A stretch of 64,000 nucleotides of DNA from Anaeramoeba flamelloides. Its lineage: Eukaryota; Metamonada; Anaeramoebidae. The notes under the pieces are model-generated. The model had not been told where the DNA came from. It saw only the letters and a program-made list of their open reading frames with translations, and did not search any database. The stretch is taken from the NCBI GenBank assembly GCA_027625915.1, contig JANTQA010000042.1, forward strand, positions 3,298,001 to 3,362,000, read 5' to 3'. Below, one piece after another: positions 10,451 to 23,341 of this stretch. The position numbers and the translations under genes were made by a program. Positions within the stretch are counted from its first letter, which is position 1. Each line of letters starts with the position of its first letter.

Positions 10451-13400
10451 TGCTTATAATTAAAAGTTCCCAAAAACAATTCATAGTTTCGAAAAATAAT
10501 TGTTTGTTTTAAAAAAAAACTATTTACAAAGGAACTTATTTTTAAAAAATTTTAATAACAAAATAAAACAATTCAAAAGCGTTTCCTAAAAAAATTAAAT
10601 AACAAAAAAAAATTATTTAGGGATTTTCAATAGCAAAAAATAGGTTTATAGAAAAATCAAATTGGAGTTCTACTAATTTAATTAATTTCTACAGTAAAAA
10701 TATGAAATTTATTTAATTTACTCATAATTCAACTTTTAAGACACAAACTTTATATCAAAATTTAAGGCGTAATAAAAATCTCAAATTAAAGCACAAGATT
10801 CAGATCCTAGTAAAATACTTTTTTTCAAAAAAATTCCCAAGTTTGTTCCTTAATTTAAGATTTTTTTATTATCTTTACTATTTTCGAAATTGTGTCTTAA
10901 AAGTGAAACTGACTATAAAAAATTAAGAACTTTAATATTAAAATCGATTTAAATCATTTTATTACTAAGTATTTTTTTTAAGCTCCGCTATTTTTGATTT
11001 ACTAAATTATTTTGAAACATTCTTTAAAAACAATAACACAATGAAAAACAAAAAAAATGAAAAAAAAAAAAAAAAAGAATTAATATCAATAAAAGTTTCA
11101 AAGAACTACCCTTTAAAACTAACACAATTATATTACAAATAATCATTTCTAACTATGAAAACTCGAAATAATTTGGATCTAGTTGACTCTTTTTTTATTC
11201 TACATTTCCTCTATTTTTCTTTACTGGGTTTACGAAATTGATCAACACCTCACTGGCCTGTTAAATATTATTATTAAGTACTTTTTAAAAATAGTTCTTT
11301 TCGGCTTTCCAATTATTAATCATTTCTTTTTCAATAATGTATTAAACCTAAAACTATTTTAATAATTATTTAAAAATTTTGATAATTTATCCCCAATAAA
11401 ATAACTTCTTTTGAGACAATTATTACTTTTAAAAATTGATCAAATTTCAAAATTGGTCAAATTATCAATTCTTTCAAAATAGTCAATTCAATAGTAATAT
11501 ATTGACTATAGTTATTTTTAAACACTTTTTCCGAAAGAAAAAGGTACGTTATTGTAGACTAGAGTATTATAGAGTAAGTTTGGGTGGTATTTCAGATGGT
11601 ATGTTGAATAATTTTAGCTAGTATTTAGAAAAAAAAACAATTCTTAAGAGGACTTAGAATTTTGTAACTTGTTTTAAGGGGTAAAATAAAATTCCACTGA
11701 GTCTTTGGCTGTTAAAATTAGGTTTTGTATATATTTTTAGAAATTTTTAGTATTGATGATTTTAATATTTTGGATTTCCTACATTTAAGTAATTACTAAC
11801 TATTAATCATAAAATAATACTTTTTTGATTTTTCCTCCCAAAATTATTAAAAACTATTAAAAACTTTCATTACCATGAAAATAATCAAGAAACCCTTTAG
11901 AAATACAAAAAAAATCAATATAACCAATATTGAAATTTAATAATACTTTCCTACTTTTTTCCAACATAAATAAATGAATTGTTTCTTTTAGTTCCCACTT
12001 ATTTTTCTCAAAAAAATTACCGAAAATCCAACAACAGTAATTAAACACTAAACAATTAATAAATGAAAGTTAACTATCTAAAATTCAAGAAATTTTCACG
12101 AATTATTCTATGGAAAAACCAAAGATCTTTTCAAAATTGATTTTGAATTGTATTTTTTTTGAAATTTAATAAAGTTCCTGTTTTATAAATTAAGCGAAAT
12201 ACATAATAATTAGTAATTTATTTTTAACTAAAAAATATTTTTCTAATAAAAAAAAAAAAATTTTTATTTTAATTTTTCAAATATTTTTTTCCTCAAATTG
12301 GATAAAAAAATTGAGATCATTAAATGATCAATTTGAAAGGAATATTTACAAGCTTAATTGTACTCTTCCTGATGTAAATTTTATAATTATTTGTAATTTT
12401 TATTTACCAACCTAGACATAAATTGACAAAAAACTTATTTCTGTTTTTTTTTTTTTCCTCTAATTTTAAATCAGACTATATTTGGGTAACTGAAATCTAA
12501 TTTAATCAATCTATTCTACCCCCACCTTGGGTATTTAACAATCTTTTATATATAAATATAAATATATATATTTTTATAAATATAATTTAATAAAATTAAT
12601 TTATTTTTTTTGCAAAACGAAAATATATTAAATCACATTTTAAATTGTTCATTGGAATGCAGAAAGAACAAAGATCAAACTTAAGGTATTGGAGAATTTC
12701 GCATTTTTCTTTATATCATTTTGGCCTACATACCACTTCTTTTATTTTAATTTATTTTTTGAGTTGATAAGAGTTTTGTTATGTCAAAAAAAAGTTTTTC
12801 TCAAAATTAAATTACCCATTTTTAACAAAATAAGAAAAACAAAATACACAAAATTTCGATATATTTATGATAACTCTTCAATTAACACCTACTTTTGGTT
12901 AAGAGAGGTGAGAATTTTTTCTCAATTCTGTGACAAAAATATTTTATTAAATAGTAGAAACAATTACATAAATATAACATACCAGATTCATTTAGAATTT
13001 AATGAAATTTTCCCATTTTTTTTTTTATTTTTTTCCTTTTCTTTTTCTTCCAGGAATAAAAATTACTGATAATTACATAATAAAAAGATACAAATTTTCT
13101 TTGAACTTTTACAAAAAATTCACATTCCTAGAATTAAAAAGGAATCATCAAAATTACCAATTCTAAAAGGTAAAATTCATGACCTAAGATTCTTAATCTA
13201 TTTGTAAATTTAAAATTTTTCTCTCAACAGTAAATATTTTTTTGAAAAGCGAAATGAAAATTTTGTAATATTTATTTTTTCAAAAAATAATAATGTTTAA
13301 CATGTTACTTAATAGTATAATAAAAAATTACTTTGACTCATGATTTATTGTAAAAGAAAAAATTGAGGATCAAATACTATTTATTAATTTGACGTATTGT

Positions 13401-14304
13401 TCTTACAAACCTTCATATTATCAAAAATAGGTAATTTACTTGATCGAAAAAAATTGTCAAATCAATTTTAATTGTAAAATGGTAGTGAAAAAATTCTTTT
13501 TTTTTTTAAAGTTTGGAGAAAATTATTTTTTCACTGATCAATAACGATCTCTAAAATTCAAATTCCTCAACCTGACTAATGAATATGATTAAAATCTTAA
13601 AGATGGCTCCATAGGATTATAAGAACCAGAGCATCATAAAATCAAAAAATCCAAAAAATTCAATATTATTTATGTTGATATTTAATTAACAATTTTGAAA
13701 TATTGAAGATCCTAAAATTTCGTGTTTTGGATTCTATTTTAATTTAATAATTAATTTAATTATAAGACTTGGTTTTGGTTTTACAATAATGCAAAAAATA
13801 AGATGAAAAATATTTTCCAATGAGAAAATTTTTTAGTAGTTTTACTATTAAAATTGATTTGACAATTTTTTTCTACTTGACCATTTTTTACAAAAAGGTT
13901 AAATTAACTTTAGAACCAAGTTAAAAGTAAGAAAAGACAATCTATTTTTTAATAAACCAAAAATGATTAACAAATGAAAACCATGTATAAAATTTCCATC
14001 TATTAAAAAAAGGAAATTAATTACAGCCAATTTATTCAACTTGTGAATTTTTTCTTTCCTTTCAAAAAATAACGTGAAACAAAAAAATTGTTTAAAACAA
14101 TTTTTTCTTTCATCATGTTGTGACAAAAATTGTTTCGTTTCAACTTGTAAGGTTTCATTCTGAAATATTACAAAAATTCTTGCTTTTAAACGCACCTAAA
14201 CCTTCATTAGAGCCAATCTATTCAACTTGAGAATTTTTCTTTCATTATGAAGTTTAACTTGCAAGAAAAAATTTTTTTAAACAATTTTTTTGTTTCACGT
14301 TATA
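10451..14304. other. Intergenic, no gene seen
   Basis: Uniformly AT-rich, with scattered homopolymers and a TA-rich patch near 12550. The longest open frame (12689-13069, plus) is low-complexity Phe/Ile/Lys and looks non-coding. At 14026-14068 a segment ending TTCTTTCCTTTCA is repeated in reverse at about 14880-14930, flanking the element at 14305. Confidence 0.6.
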
Positions 14305-14877
14305 TGTCCTTAATAAAATGAAGCACTATTTTTTTCTGATTAATATTTTTCGAAATCCAAGTTCATAACTTAATTCAATTAACCACTGTGATAATTTTTT
14401 TTAGAATAAAAACACTCTCAACTTTTGAATATCGAAAATATTTTTTGAAATTAGTGTGCACTTTTTTATTTTTTTTTGAAAAATTAGGGTTGAGAAAAAG
14501 TTTTAAAATAAAAGAATAAGTTAATATATTAAATTAGAATGCTTTTCCAGAAAGTTTATCCTTTTAGTTTAACTTTTTTTTTATTTTACCATTTGAAACT
14601 AAAAAAAACATTTGAAGACCAAATTAGTGCCTTTTGTGAAAAGAAAATTCCCATAATTTAGAATTTGTTTTAGTAAATGAGTTAAAACAAGATAGTGTAT
14701 CTAAAAATATACATAATTTCAAGTTTGAATTCAATGATTTTGGCAAAAAATGTTTTCAAGAAAAAGCTAAATTGAAACTTTATTTATTTTTATTTTTTCA
14801 TTTTGTTTTTTTAATTGTATTAATGGAAAGTATTTGATCAGTTTTTCATTTTTAGTGTTTTTTGGGTCGTAGGGACA
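14305..14877. mobile_element. TA-flanked inverted-repeat element, TGTCC ends, copy 1
   Basis: 573 bp, left end TGTCCTTAATAAAATGAAG, right end GTCGTAGGGACA, each bordered by TA. A second copy lies in the opposite orientation at 21128-21702 and shares internal strings such as AATTCAATGATTTTGGCAAA and GAAAATATTTTTTGAAATTA. Non-coding; the 83-codon frame overlapping its right end is incidental. Confidence 0.7.
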
Positions 14878-14930
14878 TATTATGAAAGGAAAGAAAAAAT
14901 TCACAAGTTGAATAAATTAGCTGTATCTTG

Positions 14931-16218
14931 TTTTTCATATCAGTAATAAAAAAATGTAAAAAAAACACTCTTTTGACTAAATTATAAGAAAAAATTATGT
15001 TTTGAGAAAATATTTGATCCAAAATCTTTTCATCTATCCCAAAATTAATGATTAATAATATTTTTATTCCAAGAGCTAGGAGCAAAAAGATTTTTACTCT
15101 CAAGATGAGAGGGTAAACTAAAAAAATATTTTTTTAGTTAATACTCAAGAGTCAAAATCAAATGATCAAGAAGAGTTTCAAAATAGAACACACTAAAAAC
15201 ATATTGAAAAAAGAGGAAAGAATTTTGATTTGGATCTTTTATTCACTTAAAATTGACAGTTGATTGTTTTGAATAATTTCAATTTTGATTTTTGTTTTCA
15301 AATACAGCTTTTGGACAAAGTATTTGCTGAGAGTTTTCTAAAGCTTCTTTCAAATGATATATAACAGACAAGTTAGAAAGATTGAATTAACAAGAATAAA
15401 ATCATTCTTTAACTCATTTAAAAGACCTTTATTTCAATAGTGTTTAATATATTTTCTAAAGAAGTAAAACAGAGAAGACAAATTTTAAAAATTTAAAATA
15501 ATGACCCAATATTCGTTTAATTATTAAAGAATTGGTTTATCCAAAAGAGGATTTTTTTTGTTCTTTACAACTGATTCCTTCTAATCCTAAAAATAAGTGA
15601 TCAAGTCGATTTTTGTTATTAGTCTGAAAAATTAAATAACAGAAAATGATTAAAATTTAACTTTCCAAAATTAAAAATCATAATTCTTAGTCTCTTAATT
15701 TCTCGAAAGTGTATTCCATTCATCATTTACTATTTTTTTTACTTGTGTTCTTAAATCTTTACTTTGACAAACAACTTATTATTTTTTTTTTTGATTGATA
15801 AGAAAATCAAAGTCTTAAATCTTTCAAACAATTGAACTGGCTTGATCAGTTTGAAAGGTTAACAAAAATTGATTATCAAAGTGATAACTTTAATTCCTCA
15901 CCAAATAATTAAATTATAAAAAGCTTTGGAAAAGTTAATTTGAAAGATTTTTTGAGAAAAAAGATCATTTAAAATTTATTTATTTACTCAGCCAAAAGCC
16001 GACTCACCAATAAGTTTTATTAAACTATCTCAAATCACTGGGTTTAATTTCAAATTATCCTAAAATAAAAGTGAAAACAAATTTCCAAATTACAATTGAA
16101 AAATTCAAACAGAAATTTTATTTGATGATGAAGGAATATGAAGGGTTCTGTTTTTTTAAATTTGATTTTACCCTTTTTATTATTATATTGATCATTTTAG
16201 TTTCTTATTTTTAATTTA
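14931..16218. other. Intergenic, no gene seen
   Basis: AT-rich. A segment at about 16000-16070 on the minus strand has a consensus-like donor (GTGAGT) and acceptor (TTTTAG), but all three frames between them are stopped. Confidence 0.55.
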
Positions 16219-16645
16219 ACCATTGTGGAAAAAAAGTTCAACACGATTTTTAATTGGGAACATTACTGAAACTGAAAAGTAAGATCAATGAAAAAAAGAA
16301 AAAATAAATAAATAAAGACAAAATGAAGTATTCTCTACAATAACAGTTTTTTTAATACTACCTTTTATAATGGATTTTTCTTTGATTGATCAATTATTAA
16401 AAATTTGTTCAAAAAATTGACTATTTTTGAGATCTCCAAAACCACACATACAATTTCCATAAATCAAGTAGATTTAAATTGTATTTGTTGGGTTGATTGA
16501 AAATAATATAATGGATTATTATTTGAAGTTAATTGGTTTCTTCTTTTTATTTATTTTATATTTCTATTTTCTTTTCCTTTTTACCTCCCAATTAAAAACT
16601 GTGTTGAACATTTTTTCCCAGTTTCACCATTTTTTCCACAACAGT
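16219..16645. mobile_element. MITE with TTGGGA subterminal repeats, copy 1
   Basis: The left end ACCATTGTGGAAAAAA followed by GTTCAACACGATTTTTAATT is mirrored at the right by AATTAAAAACTGTGTTGAAC and CCACAACAGT. 427 bp, non-coding. Relatives sit at 48482 (interrupted), 62906 and, more distantly, 45819. All look like TA-targeting elements; the superfamily is inferred. Confidence 0.75.
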
Positions 16646-17677
16646 AAATAAAAAATTAGAATTTTTAAAATTTATTTGTCAAATAAGATAAACATAAATG
16701 AGCATGTATTTGAAGCTTGTCTTAAATATCAATCAAAATCATTCTTTAAATTGAATAAGATTGAGTAATTCTTCAAAAATTCAATTTAAACGTTCAATAA
16801 TCCCAAAAAAACCAAGTGATTGATCAATTGATTTCAAGAACGAGGGCTTTAACAACATCCAGGACAATTTGAGCAAATACTGAAAATAATTAAATGAAAA
16901 TAAAATTCTCAATTCAAAAATTGATTTATTCAGTTATCTATTACCCTGTTTTTGAAAAATTGAAATAAACCGGGCCAAAATTAATCTATAATCCAATTGA
17001 CTCTGATTAGTTCAAAAATAATTCATAGGTTTTAACTCATAAAAAAAATAGTAAAAAATTTTTTGCTATAAATTTAAAAGTTAATTGGTTTTCTCTAATT
17101 CCATTTTTTAAAGTCAACAAATGTCAAATAAAATTTAAATAAGCTAAATAATGAAAATTTAACGACCAAGAGAAACAATGAAACTTTAAACAAGGCTGTT
17201 TTAGATTTCCTATTTGGAGTTAATGTAAAAAATTGAAAAATTTAAATAATTTAATATTTGCGAATTTTTTCGAAATGGAAATAAAATGATAATGAAGATC
17301 TTGTTGATTTTCTAACCTCCTCAAACAGAACTTTCATTACTTTTCAGATTTAAGAGTGATCAATTTAAAATTGTTTTGATCAGAAAAAATCTTTTTAGAA
17401 AAAAAAACTAACTTTTTCAAAAACATCCAATTTTTAATCGCAAACATCAGTTCAAGAAGAAGGTTAACAACTTTGTTTTTCCTCTTCTCAAATTGGAAAA
17501 GTGAAACAATTTCAATCGAAATGATAATTATTTTCACCAGAATCGATCTGATCAAAAGAAATCACTAATTCAATCATTAATCAAAGAAAAAGTCCTCACA
17601 AATAATTTGACTTAATAATAAAAGATCATTTATGCAAATCATTTTTTTTTAATTATACTTTTATATTAATTCTAAAA
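16646..17677. other. Upstream region of the 228-residue gene; nothing recognised
   Basis: AT-rich. A 72-codon minus-strand frame (17337-17555) is low-complexity and unsupported. The last 40 bases before 17678 are a T-rich then TATATTAATT-like stretch that could be promoter, but no defined motif can be assigned. Confidence 0.5.
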
Positions 17678-18364
17678 ATGACAAAAGTTGAAAAGGATAA
17701 AAAGCATTATTTGGAGAAAACTGAAAAAATTTTCATCTTAAGCGATGACGATTGCATGAATTTTCATTATGAGAAAAATTGGGAAGAAAAAATGGATCAA
17801 AAATCTAAAGAGTTAGAACAAGATCTACTCAATATTCTTGAAATCATCAAAGAACAAAAAAGTAAATACAACAGCGATCAGAATAAGGAAGATCTCCTTG
17901 GTGAGAAAGTGCTTCTACGAAATGATGAGATCTATCGTTCTCGCCCAAAAAGAGCCCAAACATGCCCTAAAATGGTTTACAATATAAACAACCATGACAA
18001 GAGTTTTAATGAAAAGTCGTCCAAGAAAGTTGAGTACGAAAGCAAACTTGCGACTTCCATATGTACTAAACGAAGAAACTATTTGCATTTATTAAAAATC
18101 AACACAGGAAACAATAATCTTGCTTTGGAATATTCCCCTTTACAAATCAAAAGGATTCGTAACAGAAAAGTTCGATCATCAACCTATGTCAATCAAACAA
18201 AAATTACTGATTTCAAGAAACAAGTTTTCCATTCAAAAAACAATTCTGATAATTCGTTCTTTCAACAAAAAGAGAATTTATCAAAAAAAAAAAAAATCAC
18301 CAAATTTGTAAAATTCAAGTTCTTACTGGTAAAAAAAAAAAGAACAAAAAACTGTAAAATGTAA
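17678..18364 (+). CDS. Unrecognised 228-residue basic protein
   Basis: I do not recognise this protein. The frame runs from an ATG in A-rich context to TAA, is GC-richer than its surroundings and uses a varied codon set, which supports coding. The N-terminal third is acidic to mixed (ILSDDDCMNFHYEK, then a helix-like ELEQDLLNILEIIKEQ). The middle has RSRPKRAQTCPKM and the C-terminal part is strongly basic (KKKKITKFVKFKFLLVKKKR), suggesting nucleic-acid binding or a nuclear signal. No membrane segment or enzyme motif. No intron is evident, though an upstream or downstream exon cannot be excluded. Confidence 0.6.
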   Translation: MTKVEKDKKHYLEKTEKIFILSDDDCMNFHYEKNWEEKMDQKSKELEQDLLNILEIIKEQKSKYNSDQNKEDLLGEKVLLRNDEIYRSRPKRAQTCPKMVYNINNHDKSFNEKSSKKVEYESKLATSICTKRRNYLHLLKINTGNNNLALEYSPLQIKRIRNRKVRSSTYVNQTKITDFKKQVFHSKNNSDNSFFQQKENLSKKKKITKFVKFKFLLVKKKRTKNCKM

Positions 18365-19772
18365 TTCCTTTACGTTTTTTGTGTTTGTTCTAAAAAAGTA
18401 ATATATGAAAAAATTTCACTTAAATATTTCTACTATTAAAGCATTAATTTATCATTCTTTTCTTTGACTAAAAGCTAATTTTGGAAAAAAAAATCCAAAG
18501 ACTTAGTATATTTGTAATTTTAATTTGAAACCTTTTAATTTAATGAAATTTTTTTGTCAATTATTGACATTCACTTGTTCATAACTATTTGAATATATTC
18601 TCTTTATCTTTTGAAAAAATAAAATTTAAAAATATTTTGTAATTTGTTTTTTTTTAATTTTATTTTTTGGTTTTGGATCTTTGTTAACCTCTTGTTATGA
18701 TTTAAAAAATTTCTAATAATAAGTTTTCAAAAATAAACCGAATTGTTTAATTTTCCATTTGTAATTAAGTTGAATAACACTTTATGATCATTGAATTCCT
18801 AACTTTTTTAAGAACTATATATATTCTATGTTCTCTTAGGATTGGAATATAATGTTACAAGAAAAAATTCATTTAGTCATGTGCTTGTTTGTTGAAGGGG
18901 AATCAAAATACTATTAATTTTGTTATTTTTTTTTGGATTTTTGCTAATTTATTTATTGATCAGATAGTTTTTTAAAAAAATTTCAATTTCAAAATAAAAT
19001 CAATTTACTTTACCACTTACTAAACTTTCCGTCCAGATAATTTTCAAGTTTATTTAACAATTTTCCTTTAACTTGATAATATTTGACTATAAAGTTTGAA
19101 AGCAATTCAGTAGGGGTGTTTATATTTTCAGACCTTTTCTAGGTAAATTTATTATTGTAGGGAGAAAAATAGTATAAACAATTTATAAAATTTTCAAAAA
19201 AAACCTAAAATTAAAAATTTTAACAAGATAAATAACTTATAATCGATTAAAGCTAATAATTCGAATGGTAGATATATCAATAATCACTAGAATATATAAA
19301 ATATGGAAAATCCTTAAAACTGCTAAATATAATTGGTGAGAAATCAGTAAAAAATATTTATCTTATTTTGATCAAATCAGTAATTACTGAATAAAAATTT
19401 TCAAAGGAATTAACAACTTTAAAAGTTGGTAAATTTGGGGTTATGTGATTAATAATATTGATCGATGAGAACCAAAAAAAAAATATAATAATTACTTTTT
19501 TAGATTAATTTTTTAGATTTTTTGTTTGCTTGGGTGATATGTTAATAAACTCCATTTCACTCAAAGTGTTCCAAGCCAAAAAATGAAAAATTCACTTTTT
19601 TTTGGTAAAATCAACCAACATAAGATTGTATAAAAATAAGAGAAATAATAAAAACTTTTTATTAGAGCCAATAATCATAAAAGTAAAGTTTGATTAAAAC
19701 CCTAAATTCCAAAAAAAATGTTAAAAAACAATATTTTGGTAACTTTTAATTGGAACTATTTATGCAAATTTC
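18365..19772. other. Intergenic, no gene seen
   Basis: AT-rich sequence between the 228-residue gene and the possible minus-strand gene end at 19773. No repeats or long open frames noted. Confidence 0.55.
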
Positions 19773-20151
19773 TCAATTTCTTTCGAATTTTAAAATTGTT
19801 GACTCTAAGAAATTTTCATTGTAAATGGGAATCATTTTTTAAGAAATTATAAAGCCTTACTTCTCTTAGTGTGAATTTGTAGCTCACACATTTTTTTTAT
19901 CAAATTAACTTTATTTAAATAAAATAAAAAAAAGAATAAAAAAAAAATTTTACTAAATTAGAAAAAAAAAAAATTAACAAAAATGAGTAAAAAAGATTTT
20001 GATCTAAAATTGAAATTTTAGTTTGAAAATACATATTGTATTAAACTCATATATTATCTTTTATTTCTTCAATAAAACTGGGTACCTTTGACAGAAAAAG
20101 AGTTAAGTTCTTCTGATGAGGAGTAAATAACAAAATACTTTTCAATTTTTT
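19773..20151 (-). CDS. Possible 3' end of an unidentified gene (three small exons)
   Basis: Three exon-like pieces join in phase on the minus strand: 20151-20086, 19908-19861 and 19804-19773 (ending TGA). Splice borders are TTTCAG before the first, GTACCC to AAAG (177-bp intron), and GTAAGG to TTAG (56-bp intron). The joined peptide ends YFVIYSSSEELNSFSV, then MCELQIHTKRKSTILKFERN, which looks like real protein rather than translated AT-rich DNA. I recognise no family and could not find convincing upstream exons between 20152 and 21127. A chance alignment of splice signals is possible. Confidence 0.35.
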
Positions 20152-21127
20152 CTGAAAGTTAAAAAAAGTGATAATATCAACAAAAGTGTAAATATGGAAT
20201 GTTGGTATAAATATAGTTTTTATATTTTTTTTGGAGATAAATAAAGAGTTTGATATAATTATCCACAATCATATAATAGTGAACAAAACATCTGTTTTGA
20301 TTTTTGATCTCAAAGAGATTTTCAATTTAAAAAATGCTTGGTAAATACCAATACTTTGTTTGAAAAATAAATTTTACTTTTTAAAATTGAAATTTTGGTT
20401 ATTACCAAACAATTTTTTGATTATAATTATTATTAGTCAAATATGATAATCAGATATTATATTTAATATAACAAAAATTTTGATAAATGTATGGAAGTCT
20501 TTACTTATCCACAGAAAATTGAAAAAACTTTATTTTTTACTACATTAATTATTTTCACTTTTTTATTTTTCAAATCCATATTAAAAAATTCTCAACTGAC
20601 GTTTCAAATTAAAAAGACCATGTTGCTTTTTTAAAGAAATATTATACACTAAATAATCTAAAAATAGACAATAAAAAATAAATAAATATGATATTATTTT
20701 CCTCAAGTTTTTTGATTAAAAAAGAAATATGAAAATCAAAAAACAAATTTTGAGTTTTTTTTCAAAAATTTGAGAAATATTGTAAGAAGTTTTTTAACTT
20801 TAAAAACAACAAAATATTTAAATTTTGTGAAATTTGGAGATTATTACAAAAATTTTGAGGAAATTACTATTTATATTAAAAATAAGTTAATACCTCACTG
20901 AGATTACTTACAAAATTGATAGACCTAGTTGACCCTATTAAATACTCATTTATTGTTATATTTATACAAGAAAAAAAAGACTGGTTTTATTTTCAAATAT
21001 AAATTTTATGATCTATTAATGAATATTTTTGAATAATTGCAAAGTTAAATGATATTCTTTTCAAGAAAAATAATTCTAACGGTAACAATTTATTCTTTTT
21101 TAAATTTATTTAAATAAACAAAATATA
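20152..21127. other. Intergenic or intronic, nothing firm
   Basis: AT-rich. Short open stretches on the minus strand around 20200-20360 might include upstream exons of the gene ending at 19773, but none joins in phase without a stop. Confidence 0.4.
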
Positions 21128-21702
21128 TGTCCCTACGACCCACAGAACACTAAAAATGGAAAACTGATCAAATTTCTTCCATTAAAAATATTAAAAAAAC
21201 GTGATGAAAAAAAAAAATAAATAAAAATTCCTTTTAATTCTGAATTCAATGATTTTGGCAAAAAATGTTTTCAAGAAAAAGTTAAAATTATGTATATTTT
21301 TAGATACGCTCTCTTGTTTTATATCAGTTACAAAAACAAATTATAAATTATGGGAATTTTATTTTCACAAAAAGGACGAATTTGGTCTTCAAATGTTTTT
21401 TTTTAATGTTTAAATGGCAAAATTAAAAAAAAAAAAAATACTAAAAAGATAAACACTCTGTAAAAATATTCTAATTTACTACATTAACTTATTCTTTGAT
21501 TTCAAAATTTTTTCAACCCCAATTTTAAAAAAATAAAATAATAAAGTGAACAGTAATTTCAAAAAATATTTCCGATATTCAAAAGTTGAGAATGTTTTTA
21601 TTCTAAATAAATTTATCCCAGTGTTTAATTGAATTAAGTTTTAAGGCTAGATTTCGAAAAATATTAATCAGAAAAAAATAGTACTTAATTTTAGTAAGGA
21701 CA
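21128..21702. mobile_element. TA-flanked inverted-repeat element, TGTCC ends, copy 2
   Basis: 575 bp, left end TGTCCCTACGACCC, right end TTTTAGTAAGGACA, bordered by TA. It matches the reverse complement of 14305-14877 over most of its length. Non-coding. Confidence 0.7.
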
Positions 21703-23341
21703 TATTTAGGTTTTTGATTCTTTGTAACTTCTGAGACTCGTGACACTTATTTATTTTTTTCAACAAACTTAATAGAGTAATTATCAAAACAAGATTAGTA
21801 TTTAACCCAATTATGAAACTCAATTTATCAACTTTAGAGAGATTAGTTTTCATTTTTAAACGAGTTCATTTTCACATTGAAATTTTTAGTCAAAAGATCC
21901 TGATCATTTTTGTTTAGATTTTTTTGATCAAATTTGAAATTGAAATATTTGTAAAAAAGTTTTATTTTGAGGAAATCTCACTTTTAGTAATTAATGAGAC
22001 TCTTTAGGAACAAATAACATTTGAACTTAATAATTTTATATTTAAAAAATACAATAAAAATAAATCAACTATTAAATAGCTTGACGATCTAAAAAAATTG
22101 ATCCTTTATTTTATTCACAAATATTTATTATAATTCTTGAATTTTGAAAAGATTAGACAATATTCTATTACAATTATTCAGAATATAAACAAGGACTGGT
22201 TTATTATTTAAATGAGGTATTTGATAATATCTATTATTTAATTTTTATATATTAGAATTATGTATTTGATTTCTTTTTTTTTGTTTGAAAATCTTTAAAA
22301 AATTGAGAAATAATTGTAAAAGTCTATTTATACCTTTATTTTTTGTGTTGTATATGACCCACTGAAAAAATTAAGATTTGGATTATTAATTATTCAATAA
22401 AAATAATCAAATTAAAAAGTATTTCTTAAGATTATAAGCTGAACTAACCAGTTTTTAAAAAAGTATTTTGAGAGAATTTTTAATTTGATGTTTGGGGGTT
22501 TTTTTCTTGTTTTTTTTTATTCATTAAAAGAAAAAATTGATTTTAACTGTTTTTTGAATCAAAAAATTCTATTTTTCAAAGTTTCATATAATTATTGTAA
22601 TTTTTTTTTGAAATTAAGTAGATTTTTCAAAATGTTGTATTATTTTAGAACTTTATTTTTATTAAATTTTAAGTTTATTTTTGCGTACATTTCCTTTGTA
22701 TATATAAATATTTGTTCCTTCTAAAATGAAAATAATTTTTTTGAAATAATTCAGAAATATATTGATGAATTGTGAACTGTTTTTTAAAAATAAGAAAAAT
22801 TGTTCAGACTTTTAAAAAACACAAAAAATCATTTCTAAAAATTACTTTTAAAAGTAAGTTTGGTTTTATAGTAATCAGACTTTTACTTCATTTTTCAATT
22901 TCAAGATGCGGTTAATTTGCTATTAAATTTACTTGAAGATTTTTTTTTGTTTATTAGTCCCTTAAATGGGATTTCATTGGGCATAAAGCTGTTTTTTTGA
23001 AATAATTACCATTAGACACTTTTCAATCTTGACTTATTCAAACCTTAACTTCTTTCTCAAGAATTCTGAAAAGATTAACTATTGTTAATTGTTTAATACT
23101 TTTTTGGTAACCATTCATAATTCTAAAAATAATATACAATTTCAAATGAGTTCTTAAAATGTATCATAAAAAAACAATTTACCCACAGTTAACTACTGAC
23201 CAATATTTTTAGAAACGATATAACACTTATCATTTTTTTTTAATTTCTCTTTTTACTTTAAATTTATAAATTTTTTTTTCTTTTTCTAATCCAGCAACAA
23301 AAACAAAAAAAAAAAATAAAAACAATAATAAAAACAATCAA
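21703..23341. other. Upstream region of nicalin; no other gene seen
   Basis: AT-rich, with low-complexity frames only (such as 22485-22724). The bases just before the nicalin ATG are A-rich with repeated AAAACAA units, a plausible short 5' leader. Confidence 0.5.

Noticed and set aside
12689-13069. 126-codon plus-strand frame
   Set aside because: Phe/Ile/Lys-rich translation of AT-rich DNA with no domain, no clear start context and no codon signal.
16000-16070. Minus-strand exon with a strong GTGAGT donor and TTTTAG acceptor
   Set aside because: All three frames between the signals contain stops; it could at most be untranslated.
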